From Bacillota bacterium (GTDB lineage: Bacteria; Bacillota; Clostridia; Christensenellales; Aristaeellaceae), in NCBI GenBank assembly GCA_023436585.1, contig JAEZIN010000002.1:1-64000 (forward strand): a DNA stretch of 64,000 nucleotides. Direction: 5' to 3'. This document shows positions 42,993 to 52,124 of the stretch, in pieces. Numbering within the stretch: position 1 is the first letter of the stretch; each line of letters opens with the position of its first letter. The translations under genes and the position numbers were made by a program. Under the pieces are notes generated by a model, which was not told the origin of the DNA, did not search any database, and saw nothing but the letters and a program-made list of their open reading frames with translations.

Positions 42993-43697
42993 ATGCGCCC
43001 CTTTGATCCATCGTATATTCTGGAAGTGCTGCCCGGCCTGCTTCCCTATCTGTCCGTAACGCTCCTGATGATGCTGGGCACGGTCCTCCTGGGCGGCCTG
43101 CTGGGCTTCCTGCTGACCAGGGCCAAGCTTTCCAAAAAGCGCTTATGGCGGCTGCTTGCCAACGGCTACACGGGGGCCATGCGCTGCACGCCCTCCGTGG
43201 TGCTGCTTTTTATTGTGTACTACGGTCTTCCCGAGCTCGTCATGGCCCTGTTCCATGTAAATATCAATTTCATCTATAAAGGCATTTTTGTACTCATCAC
43301 TTTTACTTTGCTATTCGCCGCCACCATGTCGGAAGTCATGCGCTCGGCCTACCTGGCGGTGGACAGGGGGCAAAGGGAGGCGGCCCTGAGCATCGGCCTT
43401 ACGGAAACGCAGTGCTTTTTCCGCATCACGCTGCCCCAGGCGGTGGTGTTCGCGCTGCCCAATTTCGGCAACTCCCTCATCACGCTCATGAAGGAAGGCT
43501 CCCTGGCTTACACCATCGGCCTCATCGACATCATGGGCCAGGGCACGCTGATCATATCCCGCAATTACGGCGCTCACGCTCTGGAAACATACATCGCCCT
43601 GGCCATCGTTTACTGGACGCTGACGCTTTTATTCCAGCGGACATTTTCAGCCATGGAACGCCGCTTGTTAAGGGGCAGGAAAAGCGTGGCGGCGTAG
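42993..43697 (+). CDS. Amino-acid ABC transporter permease (first)
   Basis: This 234-residue inner-membrane protein has about five helices and the EAA loop REAALSIGLTETQCFFRITLPQAV. It belongs to the HisM/GlnP family and pairs with the second permease encoded 8 bases downstream. CGGGAGG precedes the ATG. Confidence 0.92.
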   Translation: MRPFDPSYILEVLPGLLPYLSVTLLMMLGTVLLGGLLGFLLTRAKLSKKRLWRLLANGYTGAMRCTPSVVLLFIVYYGLPELVMALFHVNINFIYKGIFVLITFTLLFAATMSEVMRSAYLAVDRGQREAALSIGLTETQCFFRITLPQAVVFALPNFGNSLITLMKEGSLAYTIGLIDIMGQGTLIISRNYGAHALETYIALAIVYWTLTLLFQRTFSAMERRLLRGRKSVAA

Positions 43698-43705
43698 GAG
43701 GAAAT

Positions 43706-44431
43706 ATGGATTTGAACCTTGGGTATATGGCCCGTACGTTTCTGCTGGCGCTGTCGGGCATCCCCACCACACTGCTTATCACGCTGGTTGCCCTGCTGAT
43801 CGGCCTGCCCCTGGGGTTTTTCATGGCTCTCTCGAAGATATATAACATCCGTATCCTCAAACAGCTCGTTTCGTTTTACGTGTCCTTCATCCGCGGCACG
43901 CCCGTCGTATTGCAGATATTGATCATCTACAGCCTTCTGCCCAGCCTTTTCAACGTGATCGTGAAAAACCTGGGGCTGCCCATCAATGTGTTTGATGTAA
44001 ACCCCATCCTGTACGCCTTTATCGTGTTTTCCATCAATACCGCGGCGGAGCTGTCCGAGCTGTGCCGTTCGGCGCTGCTGACCGTGGACCGGGGGCAATT
44101 GGAGGCGGCGCTGGCCATCGGTCTTAGCCGTGCCCAGGCGTATGTGCGCATCATCATCCCCCAGGCGCTGGTGGCCGCGCTGCCCAACCTGTGCAATGTG
44201 ACCATCCACCTGATCAAAAGCACCTCCCTGGCCTTTTTGATGACCGTCAAGGATATCACGGCCATCGCCAAGGTGGAGGCAGCCTACGGCTACAATTACA
44301 TCGAATCGTACATCGACATTTTTCTCATATATATCCTGATCTGCTCGGCGGCGCAGCTCCTCTTCTCCCTGGCGGAAAAGCGGTTTGGCGCCTTCAAGTC
44401 CCTCAAGCAGACAAGAGTGCAAGGAGCATGA
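43706..44431 (+). CDS. Amino-acid ABC transporter permease (second)
   Basis: This 241-residue membrane protein has the EAA loop LEAALAIGLSRAQAYVRIIIPQAL and the family ...FIRGTPVVLQILIIYSLLP segment, as in TcyM/GlnP-like permeases. GGAGG lies before the ATG at 43706. With the first permease it would form a heterodimer. Confidence 0.92.
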   Translation: MDLNLGYMARTFLLALSGIPTTLLITLVALLIGLPLGFFMALSKIYNIRILKQLVSFYVSFIRGTPVVLQILIIYSLLPSLFNVIVKNLGLPINVFDVNPILYAFIVFSINTAAELSELCRSALLTVDRGQLEAALAIGLSRAQAYVRIIIPQALVAALPNLCNVTIHLIKSTSLAFLMTVKDITAIAKVEAAYGYNYIESYIDIFLIYILICSAAQLLFSLAEKRFGAFKSLKQTRVQGA

Positions 44432-44434
44432 GCC

Positions 44435-45187
44435 ATGCTGGAAATCAAGGGCATTCATAAGGCCTTCCATAAAAACGAGGTATTGAAGGGAGTCAACATC
44501 AAGGTAAACAAGGGCGATGTTGTGGTCATCCTGGGCCCCAGCGGCTCGGGTAAGACCACGCTTTTGCGCTGCGTCAACTTCCTGGAGCGGGCGGACAAGG
44601 GCGAAATATTGTTTGATGACCTGAAGGTCAGCGTAACGAATGCTTCCGCCGCCGACATTGCTAAAATCCGCAAGCGCACGGCCTTCGTATTTCAAAACTA
44701 CAACCTGTTCAGCAACAAAACGGCGCTGGAAAACGTAACGGAAGGGCTGATTGTGGCCCGCAAGGTGCCCAAACCGGACGCCATCCGCATCGCGAAGCAA
44801 GCCCTGGAAAAGGTGGGCCTCTCGGACAGGTGTGATTATTACCCCGTCAAGCTCTCCGGCGGGCAGCAGCAGCGGGTGGGTATCGCCAGGGCCATCGCCG
44901 TGAATCCGGATGTGATCCTCTTTGATGAGCCCACCTCCGCCCTGGACCCGGAATTGATCGGCGAGGTGCTGGCCGTCATGAAGCGCCTGGCCGCGGAGGG
45001 CACCACCATGGTGGTGGTCACCCATGAAATGTCCTTTGCTCAGGAGGTAGCCAGCCATATCGTATTCATGGACGATGGCGTGATTGTGGAGGAAGGCCCG
45101 CCCGCGGAATTCTTCCGCGCGCCTAGGGAGGAGCGCACCCGTCAGTTTTTGCGCAGGATCCTGAAGGATCAAAATTACGCCATATAG
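44435..45187 (+). CDS. Amino-acid ABC transporter ATP-binding protein
   Basis: This 250-residue ATPase has Walker [21 protein letters not shown]-loop [17 protein letters not shown], signature [16 protein letters not shown], Walker [21 protein letters not shown] and H-loop VVTHEMSFA. This is the GlnQ/TcyN subfamily pattern. It begins 3 bases after the permease gene and powers that transporter. Confidence 0.95.
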   Translation: MLEIKGIHKAFHKNEVLKGVNIKVNKGDVVVILGPSGSGKTTLLRCVNFLERADKGEILFDDLKVSVTNASAADIAKIRKRTAFVFQNYNLFSNKTALENVTEGLIVARKVPKPDAIRIAKQALEKVGLSDRCDYYPVKLSGGQQQRVGIARAIAVNPDVILFDEPTSALDPELIGEVLAVMKRLAAEGTTMVVVTHEMSFAQEVASHIVFMDDGVIVEEGPPAEFFRAPREERTRQFLRRILKDQNYAI

Positions 45188-45241
45188 AAGCGGGCTGTTT
45201 ATTGTCCAGTTACGAATTTTATTTAATAAGAGGTGATCCGG

Positions 45242-46297
45242 TTGCGTTATCAAAAATGGTTGGCTGCTTTGTTACTTGCGCTTCTGGCTGTTTTTCCCTG
45301 CCTCGCGCTGGCCGATATGAAGGTTTCTTTCCTGAATGAAGGCGGCACGGCGCTGATTGAGGCGGACGGGCAGTATATGCTGGTCGGCGCCTTCGGGGGC
45401 AGCGATGTGGACAAGCTCCTTTCGTATGTAAGCAGCCTGGGCGTCAGCAAAATCGACCTCGCCGCGGCCACAGGCTGGGATGAGGAAAATGCAGGCGGAC
45501 TTGCAGCGGTATCCGCCCAATTGGAAATTGCCTCCCTGTGGCTGCCGGAGGGGATGACAACCGGCAATCCGCCGGCAAATATTCAGGCGAAAACGCCCTT
45601 GACCGGAGATATACTTGACCTTGGCGGCGCGAAAATCACCGCTTGGACGATTGCGGGCTCCTATACCCCCAGCCTTATGCTTCGCGTCGATTATGGCGCG
45701 CGAAGCTTTTTATTCGTGCCAGCCGTTGGAGAAGACAGCGCCCTTCCATTTAATCAAAGCGAAGCCGGTGCGCATGCGGATGTGGTGATAGCGAAAGCCC
45801 CCGTCCCCCAAACACTTTGGGATGCGGCAACGCCCCTGTTTGCAGTGTCCGCCGGCGGAAGCGGCGCGGCGGGCACGGCAGATTCCTTGACAGACAGCAG
45901 CATCCTTACGCTTCAGCCTGGAACGGATCGTATCATTACCTTCATAACCGACGGCACGGCGCTCAAGGCGGAATACGAGGCGGTAGGCGTCACGGTGGAG
46001 GGCAGCGTGAACCTTCGTAAGGAGCCTACCACCAAAGCAGGCCGGGCCGCCACGCTTACCAAGGGAACCGTGCTGAATATCACAGGCGCGCAGGCGGCAC
46101 CGGAAGGCCTATGGTTTGCCGTGACCGCGGATGGAAAGGCAGGCTTTGTCCGCGGGGACCTGATACGTGAAATCACTGCGGAGGAGGCGGAAACGCTGCT
46201 TTCGCAGGCCACGCACAAGCCCCCAAAAAGCACAAATGAAAACCCGGCGCCTAATGATGACGGCACCGGGGAGGAAGCTCCGCCGGACTGCCACTGA
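45242..46297 (+). CDS. Secreted protein with a degenerate metallo-beta-lactamase-like domain and SH3 domain
   Basis: This 351-residue exported protein has a signal peptide ending near LALA. Residues ~25-225 have the layout of ComEC-C-terminal/MBL-fold hydrolases (MKVSFLNEGGTALIEADGQYMLVGAFGGSDVDKLLSYVSSLGVSKIDL), but where HxHxDH is expected there is ATGWDEENAGG, so the metal site is lost. Residues ~245-305 are a bacterial SH3 domain (GSVNLRKEPTTKAGRAATLTKG). The tail is Pro/Asn-rich. TTG at 45242 is the likely start (AGAGGTG 6 bases upstream). It may be a cell-wall-binding protein with a non-catalytic sensor or scaffold domain. Confidence 0.7.
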   Translation: MRYQKWLAALLLALLAVFPCLALADMKVSFLNEGGTALIEADGQYMLVGAFGGSDVDKLLSYVSSLGVSKIDLAAATGWDEENAGGLAAVSAQLEIASLWLPEGMTTGNPPANIQAKTPLTGDILDLGGAKITAWTIAGSYTPSLMLRVDYGARSFLFVPAVGEDSALPFNQSEAGAHADVVIAKAPVPQTLWDAATPLFAVSAGGSGAAGTADSLTDSSILTLQPGTDRIITFITDGTALKAEYEAVGVTVEGSVNLRKEPTTKAGRAATLTKGTVLNITGAQAAPEGLWFAVTADGKAGFVRGDLIREITAEEAETLLSQATHKPPKSTNENPAPNDDGTGEEAPPDCH

Positions 46298-46333
46298 TGA
46301 CTGTCGGGCGGACAACAATATGGCATAACCTAC

Positions 46334-46374
46334 CATCAAAAAACCTACGCTTATCATGCGTAGGTTTTTTGATG
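46334..46374. terminator. Bidirectional intrinsic terminator
   Basis: AAAAAACCTACGC-TTATCAT-GCGTAGGTTTTTT between convergent genes, extended by CCATC/GATGG. Confidence 0.93.
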
Positions 46375-46402
46375 GTATGAAAGTGAATAGCCACTTTGTT
46401 GA

Positions 46403-47608
46403 TTAGAATCGTGTCCGCTCCCTTTGCAGCCTTTGGGGCGGGCGCGGCAGTTTGGGCGGAGGGGTGAACACCTGCATGGGATAGGGGTGTTCCTCCACCA
46501 CGGGCACCTTAAGGCCGGTAAGCTTTTCAATGGCACGCAGCTTATCCTTTTCCTCGATGTCGCAAAAGGAGACGGCTGCGCCTGTGTGCCCGGCGCGGCC
46601 TGTGCGGCCGATGCGGTGGACATACGTTTCCGGCATATCCGGCAGGTCAAAATTCACCACGTGGGACAGCTCGTCTATATCGATGCCCCGGGCTGCGATG
46701 TCGGTGGCCACCAGTACGCGGATTTGCTTGTTCTTAAATCCGTTCAGCGCCTGCTGGCGGGAAGCTTGCGACTTATCGCCATGGATAGCTTGGGCGTTGA
46801 CGCCGCCCTTTTGCAGTTCGCGCACCACACGGTCAGCGCCATGCTTTGTGCGGGTGAACACCAGCACCGACTGCATGGCCCTGTCGTTCAGCAAATGCGT
46901 CAAAAGGCTGCGCTTGTTGACCTTGTCCACAAAATACACGGACTGGCGGATCAGGTCCACCGTCCGGGAGGCCGGCGCCACGTCCACCTTCACCGGGTCA
47001 CGAAGCATCGAATTGGACAGGTCCGCGATCTCCCTGGGCATGGTGGCGGAAAAGAACAGCGTCTGCTTCTCAGCCGGCGTCTTTTGCAGTATCTTCTTTA
47101 CATCATGTATGAAGCCCATATCCAGCATGCGGTCGGCTTCGTCCAGCGTCAGTATCTCCACACGGCCCAGGTTCACCAGCCCCTGGCCGATGAGGTCGTT
47201 CAGCCGGCCCGGCGTGGCCACCAGGATATCGATACCCCGGCGCAGGCTGTTCTCCTGGGGCTTTTGAGCCACGCCGCCGAAGATCACCGCGGCCTGCAGC
47301 CCGGTAAAGCGGCCGTAGGCCAGAAAGCTTTCGTAAATCTGCAGGGCAAGCTCCCGGGTAGGCGTCAAAACCAGTGCACGGATGGGCCTGCGTCCCAGCG
47401 TGGGAACGGGCTTTTGATGCAGCCGCTGCAGTATAGGCACAGCGAAGGCCGCCGTTTTTCCGGTGCCCGTCTGGGCACAGCCCAGCAAATCCCGGCCCGA
47501 CAGGGCAGGCGGTATGGCCTTTGTCTGTATGGGCGTCGGCGTCACATACTGCTCCTGGGCCAGCGCCTTCAAAATTACCGGATGGATAGACAATTGTTGA
47601 AATTCCAT
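46403..47608 (-). CDS. DEAD-box ATP-dependent RNA helicase (RhlE/CshA-like)
   Basis: This 401-residue helicase shows the Q motif ([26 protein letters not shown]), motif [32 protein letters not shown] at [51 protein letters not shown] and HRIGRTGR. It has a short Arg/Pro-rich tail ([19 protein letters not shown]) that could bind RNA. AAGGAG precedes the ATG at 47608. A leader of about 140 bases contains a terminator, so control by attenuation, for example at low temperature, is likely. Confidence 0.95.
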   Translation of the reverse strand: MEFQQLSIHPVILKALAQEQYVTPTPIQTKAIPPALSGRDLLGCAQTGTGKTAAFAVPILQRLHQKPVPTLGRRPIRALVLTPTRELALQIYESFLAYGRFTGLQAAVIFGGVAQKPQENSLRRGIDILVATPGRLNDLIGQGLVNLGRVEILTLDEADRMLDMGFIHDVKKILQKTPAEKQTLFFSATMPREIADLSNSMLRDPVKVDVAPASRTVDLIRQSVYFVDKVNKRSLLTHLLNDRAMQSVLVFTRTKHGADRVVRELQKGGVNAQAIHGDKSQASRQQALNGFKNKQIRVLVATDIAARGIDIDELSHVVNFDLPDMPETYVHRIGRTGRAGHTGAAVSFCDIEEKDKLRAIEKLTGLKVPVVEEHPYPMQVFTPPPKLPRPPQRLQRERTRF

Positions 47609-47663
47609 GGATGCTCCTTTATATGGTGAGGGATAAACCCTCGGATGGGGCGCAGGCCCATCC

Positions 47664-47703
47664 ACAAAAAAAACCGCGACTTCCACGAAACGGAAGTTAC
47701 GGT
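47664..47703 (-). terminator. Attenuator terminator in the DEAD-box helicase leader
   Basis: On the minus strand CCGTAACTTCC and GGAAGTCGCGG pair around GTTTCGT, followed by TTTTTTTG, about 55 bases before the coding start. Two further stem-loops flank it (CATTCAA/TTGAATG upstream; GGATGGG/CCCATCC downstream). Confidence 0.8.
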
Positions 47704-47756
47704 CCGATCAGCGGTACTGGGCGCATTCAAAACCACTTGAATGACTGCGCTCGTAC

Positions 47757-47785
47757 ATCATAGTGCAAAATGGTCATTTTGTCAA
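47757..47785 (-). promoter_or_regulatory. Consensus promoter of the DEAD-box helicase
   Basis: On the minus strand TTGACA (47785-47780), 17 bases, TATGAT (47762-47757). Confidence 0.88.
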
Positions 47786-47822
47786 CCAGAAGAATCTAGA
47801 AGTAAATTTTTGAGCACGGTTC

Positions 47823-47860
47823 GCGGGGAGAGGGCTTTTTGAAAAAATCCCTCTCCCCGC
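47823..47860. repeat. Family T stem-loop, copy 5
   Basis: GCGGGGAGAGGGCTTTTTG pairs with AAAAAATCCCTCTCCCCGC, then ACCCTACTCCGAAAAACTTA. Same orientation as copy 4. Confidence 0.75.
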
Positions 47861-47935
47861 ACCCTACTCCGAAAAACTTATGTAATCATATGGGGACAAA
47901 TAGCTGGGCGTGCGAAGTTATCATAACGTCATGGT

Positions 47936-48130
47936 AATGCAAGAAGATGCTGTCCGAAGGTTTCCAAAGGCTCTGGAACCCCGACCCCGCCAGTGGCGGA
48001 ATTGGTCGGGGTGGAAGAGGCCAGCAAAAAGGAGCAGTGCAAGCGGCAGCGCCGCAATGCGACTATTGAGCAGGCCGGACCGACCGGAAAGCCCTTTGGT
48101 CGCGTCCGCAGACGCGAAATCCTTCTTGAA
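47936..48130. repeat. Dispersed repeat R2, single-unit copy
   Basis: The ends match the copy at 42655-42930 (TGCAAGAAGATG..CCGAAGGTTTCC and ACCGACCGGAAAGCCCTTTG) but only one internal unit is present, so unit number varies between copies. It abuts the 3' end of the aldo/keto reductase gene. Confidence 0.8.
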
Positions 48131-48143
48131 TATCCTTATGTCA

Positions 48144-49277
48144 TTATTTCTCCAGCGTTTCGTGCGTTTGCCTTAGCTGCTCACGTATTTGAAGATGCTG
48201 CGGGCACTTGCCCTCGCAGGCGGCGCAATCCAGGCAGGCGGAAGCATTTTCATACTTCATCCAATCCACCTTGCCGATCATGGCGTACTGATCCCTGGCG
48301 TAATCGGTGATCTTGTAGACCCTGTGGTAGTTCATCATCCTGAAAATCTCAGGGATGTTGATCCCGGCGGGGCAAGGCATGCAATAGTTGCAGCCGGTGC
48401 AGTACAGCTCCGCCAGCCGGTTGTTTTCGGCCAGCATGGACTCGACCCTAGACAATTCTTCCTCCGTCAGGGGATTTATATTGCTGGCCAGGCGGCTGTT
48501 CTCCTCCACCATTTCAATGGTGCCCATGCCAGAAAGCGCGATATGCACATTGGGGTTGTTGAATACAAAGCGCAGCGCCACCTCGGCGGAGGATTCCACC
48601 TTGCCGGGCAGAAGGCTGCGGATTACATCCGAAGGCGCACCAAGCCTTCCGCCGCCCACCGGGCCCATGACCACCACGCCCAGGCCCTGCTCGTGGGCCA
48701 GCGCCATGCCTTCCTCGTTGGACCTGTCCAGCAGGTTGTACTGGCAGAGCACAGAAGAGAAAATGCCTTCCCCGCGCTTTAATATCTTTACCAGATTCTG
48801 CGCGTCGTCGTGGAAGGAGAAGGAGATATGGCGGATGAGGCCCTGTTCCTTGAGCTTCAGCGCCCTTGTCAGCGGCCCGTCCTTCACGTCGATCTTGGTA
48901 TCATACGTCTCAAGGTCGATGCCCCAGAAGTGGTAAAAGTCGATGTAGTCGGTATCCAGCTTGGTCAGGGACGTCTCCAAACGCTTTTGAAAATCGTCGC
49001 CAGAGTCGTTCTCGATGGGATTCTTGGTGGAAAGGTACACCTGCTCGCGGCGGCCCTTCAGCGCCTTGCCCACGATGACTTCGCTCTGCCTGTCGCAGTA
49101 ATAGGGTGCCGTATCGAAGTAATTGACGCCGAGCTCCATGGCCCTGTGCAGCATTTCGATGCTCTTTTCGGTATTGAACACCTTTACGCCGTCCTTTTCA
49201 TCGCAGGGCAGGCGCATGCAGCCAAAGCCCAGCCGGGAAACCTGAATGCCTGTTTTGCCAAACGGTACATATTGCAT
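48144..49277 (-). CDS. Aldo/keto reductase with C-terminal ferredoxin-like domain
   Basis: This 377-residue protein has an AKR barrel (RLGFGCMRLP, NYFDTAPYYCDRQSEVIVGKALKGRR, YLSTKN, DFYHFWGID) with the catalytic Asp/Tyr/Lys set. A C-terminal Fe-S domain follows: YCTGCNYCMPCPAGINIPEIFRMMNYHR and ACLDCAACEGKCPQHLQIREQL. Such fused enzymes occur in anaerobes and probably pass electrons from the clusters. The substrate is unknown. AAGGAG precedes the ATG at 49277. A second family member ends at the right window edge. Confidence 0.9.
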   Translation of the reverse strand: MQYVPFGKTGIQVSRLGFGCMRLPCDEKDGVKVFNTEKSIEMLHRAMELGVNYFDTAPYYCDRQSEVIVGKALKGRREQVYLSTKNPIENDSGDDFQKRLETSLTKLDTDYIDFYHFWGIDLETYDTKIDVKDGPLTRALKLKEQGLIRHISFSFHDDAQNLVKILKRGEGIFSSVLCQYNLLDRSNEEGMALAHEQGLGVVVMGPVGGGRLGAPSDVIRSLLPGKVESSAEVALRFVFNNPNVHIALSGMGTIEMVEENSRLASNINPLTEEELSRVESMLAENNRLAELYCTGCNYCMPCPAGINIPEIFRMMNYHRVYKITDYARDQYAMIGKVDWMKYENASACLDCAACEGKCPQHLQIREQLRQTHETLEK

Positions 49278-49331
49278 AAAGAGGACTCCTTTCAAATATC
49301 AACCATCATGGAAGGATAAACATATACGCCG

Positions 49332-51767
49332 CTACGCAATATCAAACACCGACCGCACGGTCAGACCCGCCGTGCTCCCCTCCAAAACTTTCACGTGCCT
49401 TTCCCCCGCGTCCATGTCAAACCAGTTGTCCGATAATTTCAAAAGCCCGTCGGCGGAATCGATGAACACGCTCTTGGCATACGCGTGGGCGGTGACAACC
49501 ACCTCATCGCTCTCCACTTTCACCGCGAGCTTCGGGTCTTCAAACCGGAAATGCTTGGGCCGCGTAAGCAGTACCGTGCCACAGGACACCATATCCCCAT
49601 TTTGAAGGAGCGCGTAGGATATATACTGCCCTTGCCTGTCCATGTTTGAAAATTCCATCTCATCCAGCCACAGGCTGGTGAGCGCGTCCACCGACACCTT
49701 CCGCTCTCCCTGTTCAAGTATGGCAGCCCTTGCGTCCCGTAATGACCAGACCACGGTGCAATTTTGCTCCCGCATGGTCTCGTTGGCCACGCAAAGCTGT
49801 ACGGTATTCTTTATGGGCTTTGCAAGCTGCTCGTTGACGGAGGTCATCCCCGTCAGCTCCCCCTCCTCCTTGCAGGAGATCATCAGCGGGGCAAAGAAGC
49901 GTTTGGCTGCGTAGTGCAGCGCCTTCCAGCGAAAATCATAATCGATAGACGACCAGGAGATCACCGGCCAGCAGTCGTTCAATTGCCAGTAGATGGCGCC
50001 CATGCAGCGGCCCCTGTGGCGCCGCCAGTGCTCCACACCGTAGCGTATGGCGTCGGCCTGCAACAGCTGCGATGTGTAGATAAGGCTTTCAAAGTCCTTG
50101 GGATACAGGTACGTTTGCGACAGGTACATGAGGATCCTGCCGTTGGCCGTACCGTTTCGCTGATGCTTTTCCATCACCCGGGAAAACGCATTGCGCTCCC
50201 CAGGCAGCGTCACAGCCTCCAAAGTCTTTACATGGGGGTAGGATTGGAAGCCAAATTCCGAGGCATAACGGAAGTAAAAATCCCTGTAGGCGTGGAAGGG
50301 CTTCAGGCCGTGCCATACATCCCAGTAGTGGACGTCGCCCCAGTTCTCCGCGTTGGGGTCGTCGAACCTGCCGCCGGAGGAGGGGGATGCAGGCCAGTAG
50401 AAGGTATCGGGGTCCAGCTTCTTGACCATGCGGGGCAGGATATACTCGTACATGCGCAGGTATTCATAGCGCTGGGTGGGGGTGGAAACCCAGTGATTTT
50501 GCACGGCGAACATTTCCATTTCATTGTTGCCGCACCACAGGCCCAGGGATGCGTGATGCCGCAAACGAAGGATGTTGTCGCGGAACTCCGCCCGGATGCT
50601 TGCTTCAAACGCGTCTGTGAGCTTGTAGGCTCCGCAGGCGAACATAAAGTCCTGCCACACGATAAGGCCCAGCTCGTCGCAGGCGTCATAGAACGCGTCG
50701 GAAGGGTAATGGCCGCCGCCCCAAACGCGGATGGCGTTGAAGTTGGCTTCCCTGGCGTTTTGCAAAAGCTTTCGCGTTCTCTCCGGGGTGACGCGGCCCA
50801 ACAGGTTATCCTCCGGAATATAGTCAGCGCCCATGGCAAAAACGCGTACGCCGTTGACCTCGTGGCAGAAGCTTTCTCCCCACTGGTCTTTTTCCCTGCG
50901 TATGGTCATAGTGCGCAGGCCGATTTTCCGCTCCCACACATCCAGCACAGTGCCTGACTCATCACATAACGAAACGCGCACGGTATACAGCGGCTGTTCG
51001 CCATAACCGTTTGGCCACCAGATCATGGGATCGGGAATGTGTATGTTCCCCTCCCCGTCCATAGGATACGCTTTGCCGCCGGGCGATACCGCCTCCGCCC
51101 TTAAGTGAAGCTCCGCGTCATTGACTTTTTCTATTTCAGGCTTTATAGCCAGCGTTACAGCGCCGCATTCATGGTGCTGGCGCACATGCACGCCGGTAAT
51201 CCACCCGTCTCCGATGCCCAAAAGGGAGATATCCCGCCATATGCCGCAATCGGGCAGCCGAAGGCCCCAATCCCAGCCGAACATGCAGTGGGCCTTGCGC
51301 AGGTGCACAAAGCCGCGCATGCAATCTTCGCTGCCCGTGTATTCCGGGCTTTCCTCAAACTTTTCCTGAATATAGCGGGTGGGTGAGTGAAAGTGGACGC
51401 GGAGGCTGTTCTCCCCTGCACGCAAAAATTCTTTTACGTCAACCTCCCAGGTGCGGTGCATATTGTCAGCATATAAAACCTTCGTACTGTTGATAAATAC
51501 ATCCGCCAAGGTATCCAGCCCGTCCATACGCAGAACGACCCGTGAGCATGAAAGCAAAGAACCGTTAACAGCAAACTCCCGCTCATACACAAAATCGTTG
51601 TCCATCAGGGCCAGGGCCTTGTCCTCATTGTCGCGGTAGAAGGGGTCCTCCAGTTTGCTTGCCGCCAACAGATCCTGGTACACGGAGCCCGGCACATTGG
51701 CCGAAACCCATTCATTTCCCCCGGCCACGCACATCCGCCATGGCCCATTCAAAGAGACAGTCCGCAT
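49332..51767 (-). CDS. Beta-mannosidase, GH2 family
   Basis: This 811-residue intracellular glycosidase hydrolyses terminal beta-mannose residues. An N-terminal jelly-roll binding domain (LNGPWRMCVAGGNEWVSANVPGSVYQDL) leads into the TIM barrel. The acid/base Glu lies in LGLWCGNNEMEMFA and the nucleophile Glu in YASEFGFQSYPHVKTLE. GWDWGLRLPDCGIWR is typical of GH2 mannosidases. No signal peptide is seen, so it acts on imported oligosaccharides. Start at 51767. No mannan transporter is adjacent. Confidence 0.93.
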   Translation of the reverse strand: MRTVSLNGPWRMCVAGGNEWVSANVPGSVYQDLLAASKLEDPFYRDNEDKALALMDNDFVYEREFAVNGSLLSCSRVVLRMDGLDTLADVFINSTKVLYADNMHRTWEVDVKEFLRAGENSLRVHFHSPTRYIQEKFEESPEYTGSEDCMRGFVHLRKAHCMFGWDWGLRLPDCGIWRDISLLGIGDGWITGVHVRQHHECGAVTLAIKPEIEKVNDAELHLRAEAVSPGGKAYPMDGEGNIHIPDPMIWWPNGYGEQPLYTVRVSLCDESGTVLDVWERKIGLRTMTIRREKDQWGESFCHEVNGVRVFAMGADYIPEDNLLGRVTPERTRKLLQNAREANFNAIRVWGGGHYPSDAFYDACDELGLIVWQDFMFACGAYKLTDAFEASIRAEFRDNILRLRHHASLGLWCGNNEMEMFAVQNHWVSTPTQRYEYLRMYEYILPRMVKKLDPDTFYWPASPSSGGRFDDPNAENWGDVHYWDVWHGLKPFHAYRDFYFRYASEFGFQSYPHVKTLEAVTLPGERNAFSRVMEKHQRNGTANGRILMYLSQTYLYPKDFESLIYTSQLLQADAIRYGVEHWRRHRGRCMGAIYWQLNDCWPVISWSSIDYDFRWKALHYAAKRFFAPLMISCKEEGELTGMTSVNEQLAKPIKNTVQLCVANETMREQNCTVVWSLRDARAAILEQGERKVSVDALTSLWLDEMEFSNMDRQGQYISYALLQNGDMVSCGTVLLTRPKHFRFEDPKLAVKVESDEVVVTAHAYAKSVFIDSADGLLKLSDNWFDMDAGERHVKVLEGSTAGLTVRSVFDIA

Positions 51768-52124
51768 GGGGTCGATATCCTCCTATTAATTGCTTATCCT
51801 GAACCGGGGGACGGCTTTTTTATCCTGTCCGCCGTTTCGTTATTATCCCTGTTTCCTCCCCATTCATCAGGTGTTTGCCTATTAGGCTTTGTTCTCCCGC
51901 GTGCCGCCTGGCAGAACCGGGCAGCATCAGCCGGCCCCACAGTTAAATTACTATCTTGCGAAATTCATCACTCATATGCTTTTCCGTTCCCAAGCCGCGC
52001 CGTCTGCCACGGCTGAAGGCAGCTATTTCCCTGGTATATTTCGCCGGGAACGTGTATACTCCCTTCTCCTCCGTTCTTTTTATGCAAGACGCGGAATAGG
52101 GTTTTGGAGGAAGGAGGGAAGAAC

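Noticed and set aside
43610..45253. 547-codon open frame on the minus strand across the ABC transporter genes
   Set aside because: It is antisense to permease and ATPase genes that carry all family motifs. It shows no domain, no ribosome site, and the His/Gln/Gly bias typical of a GC-rich shadow frame.
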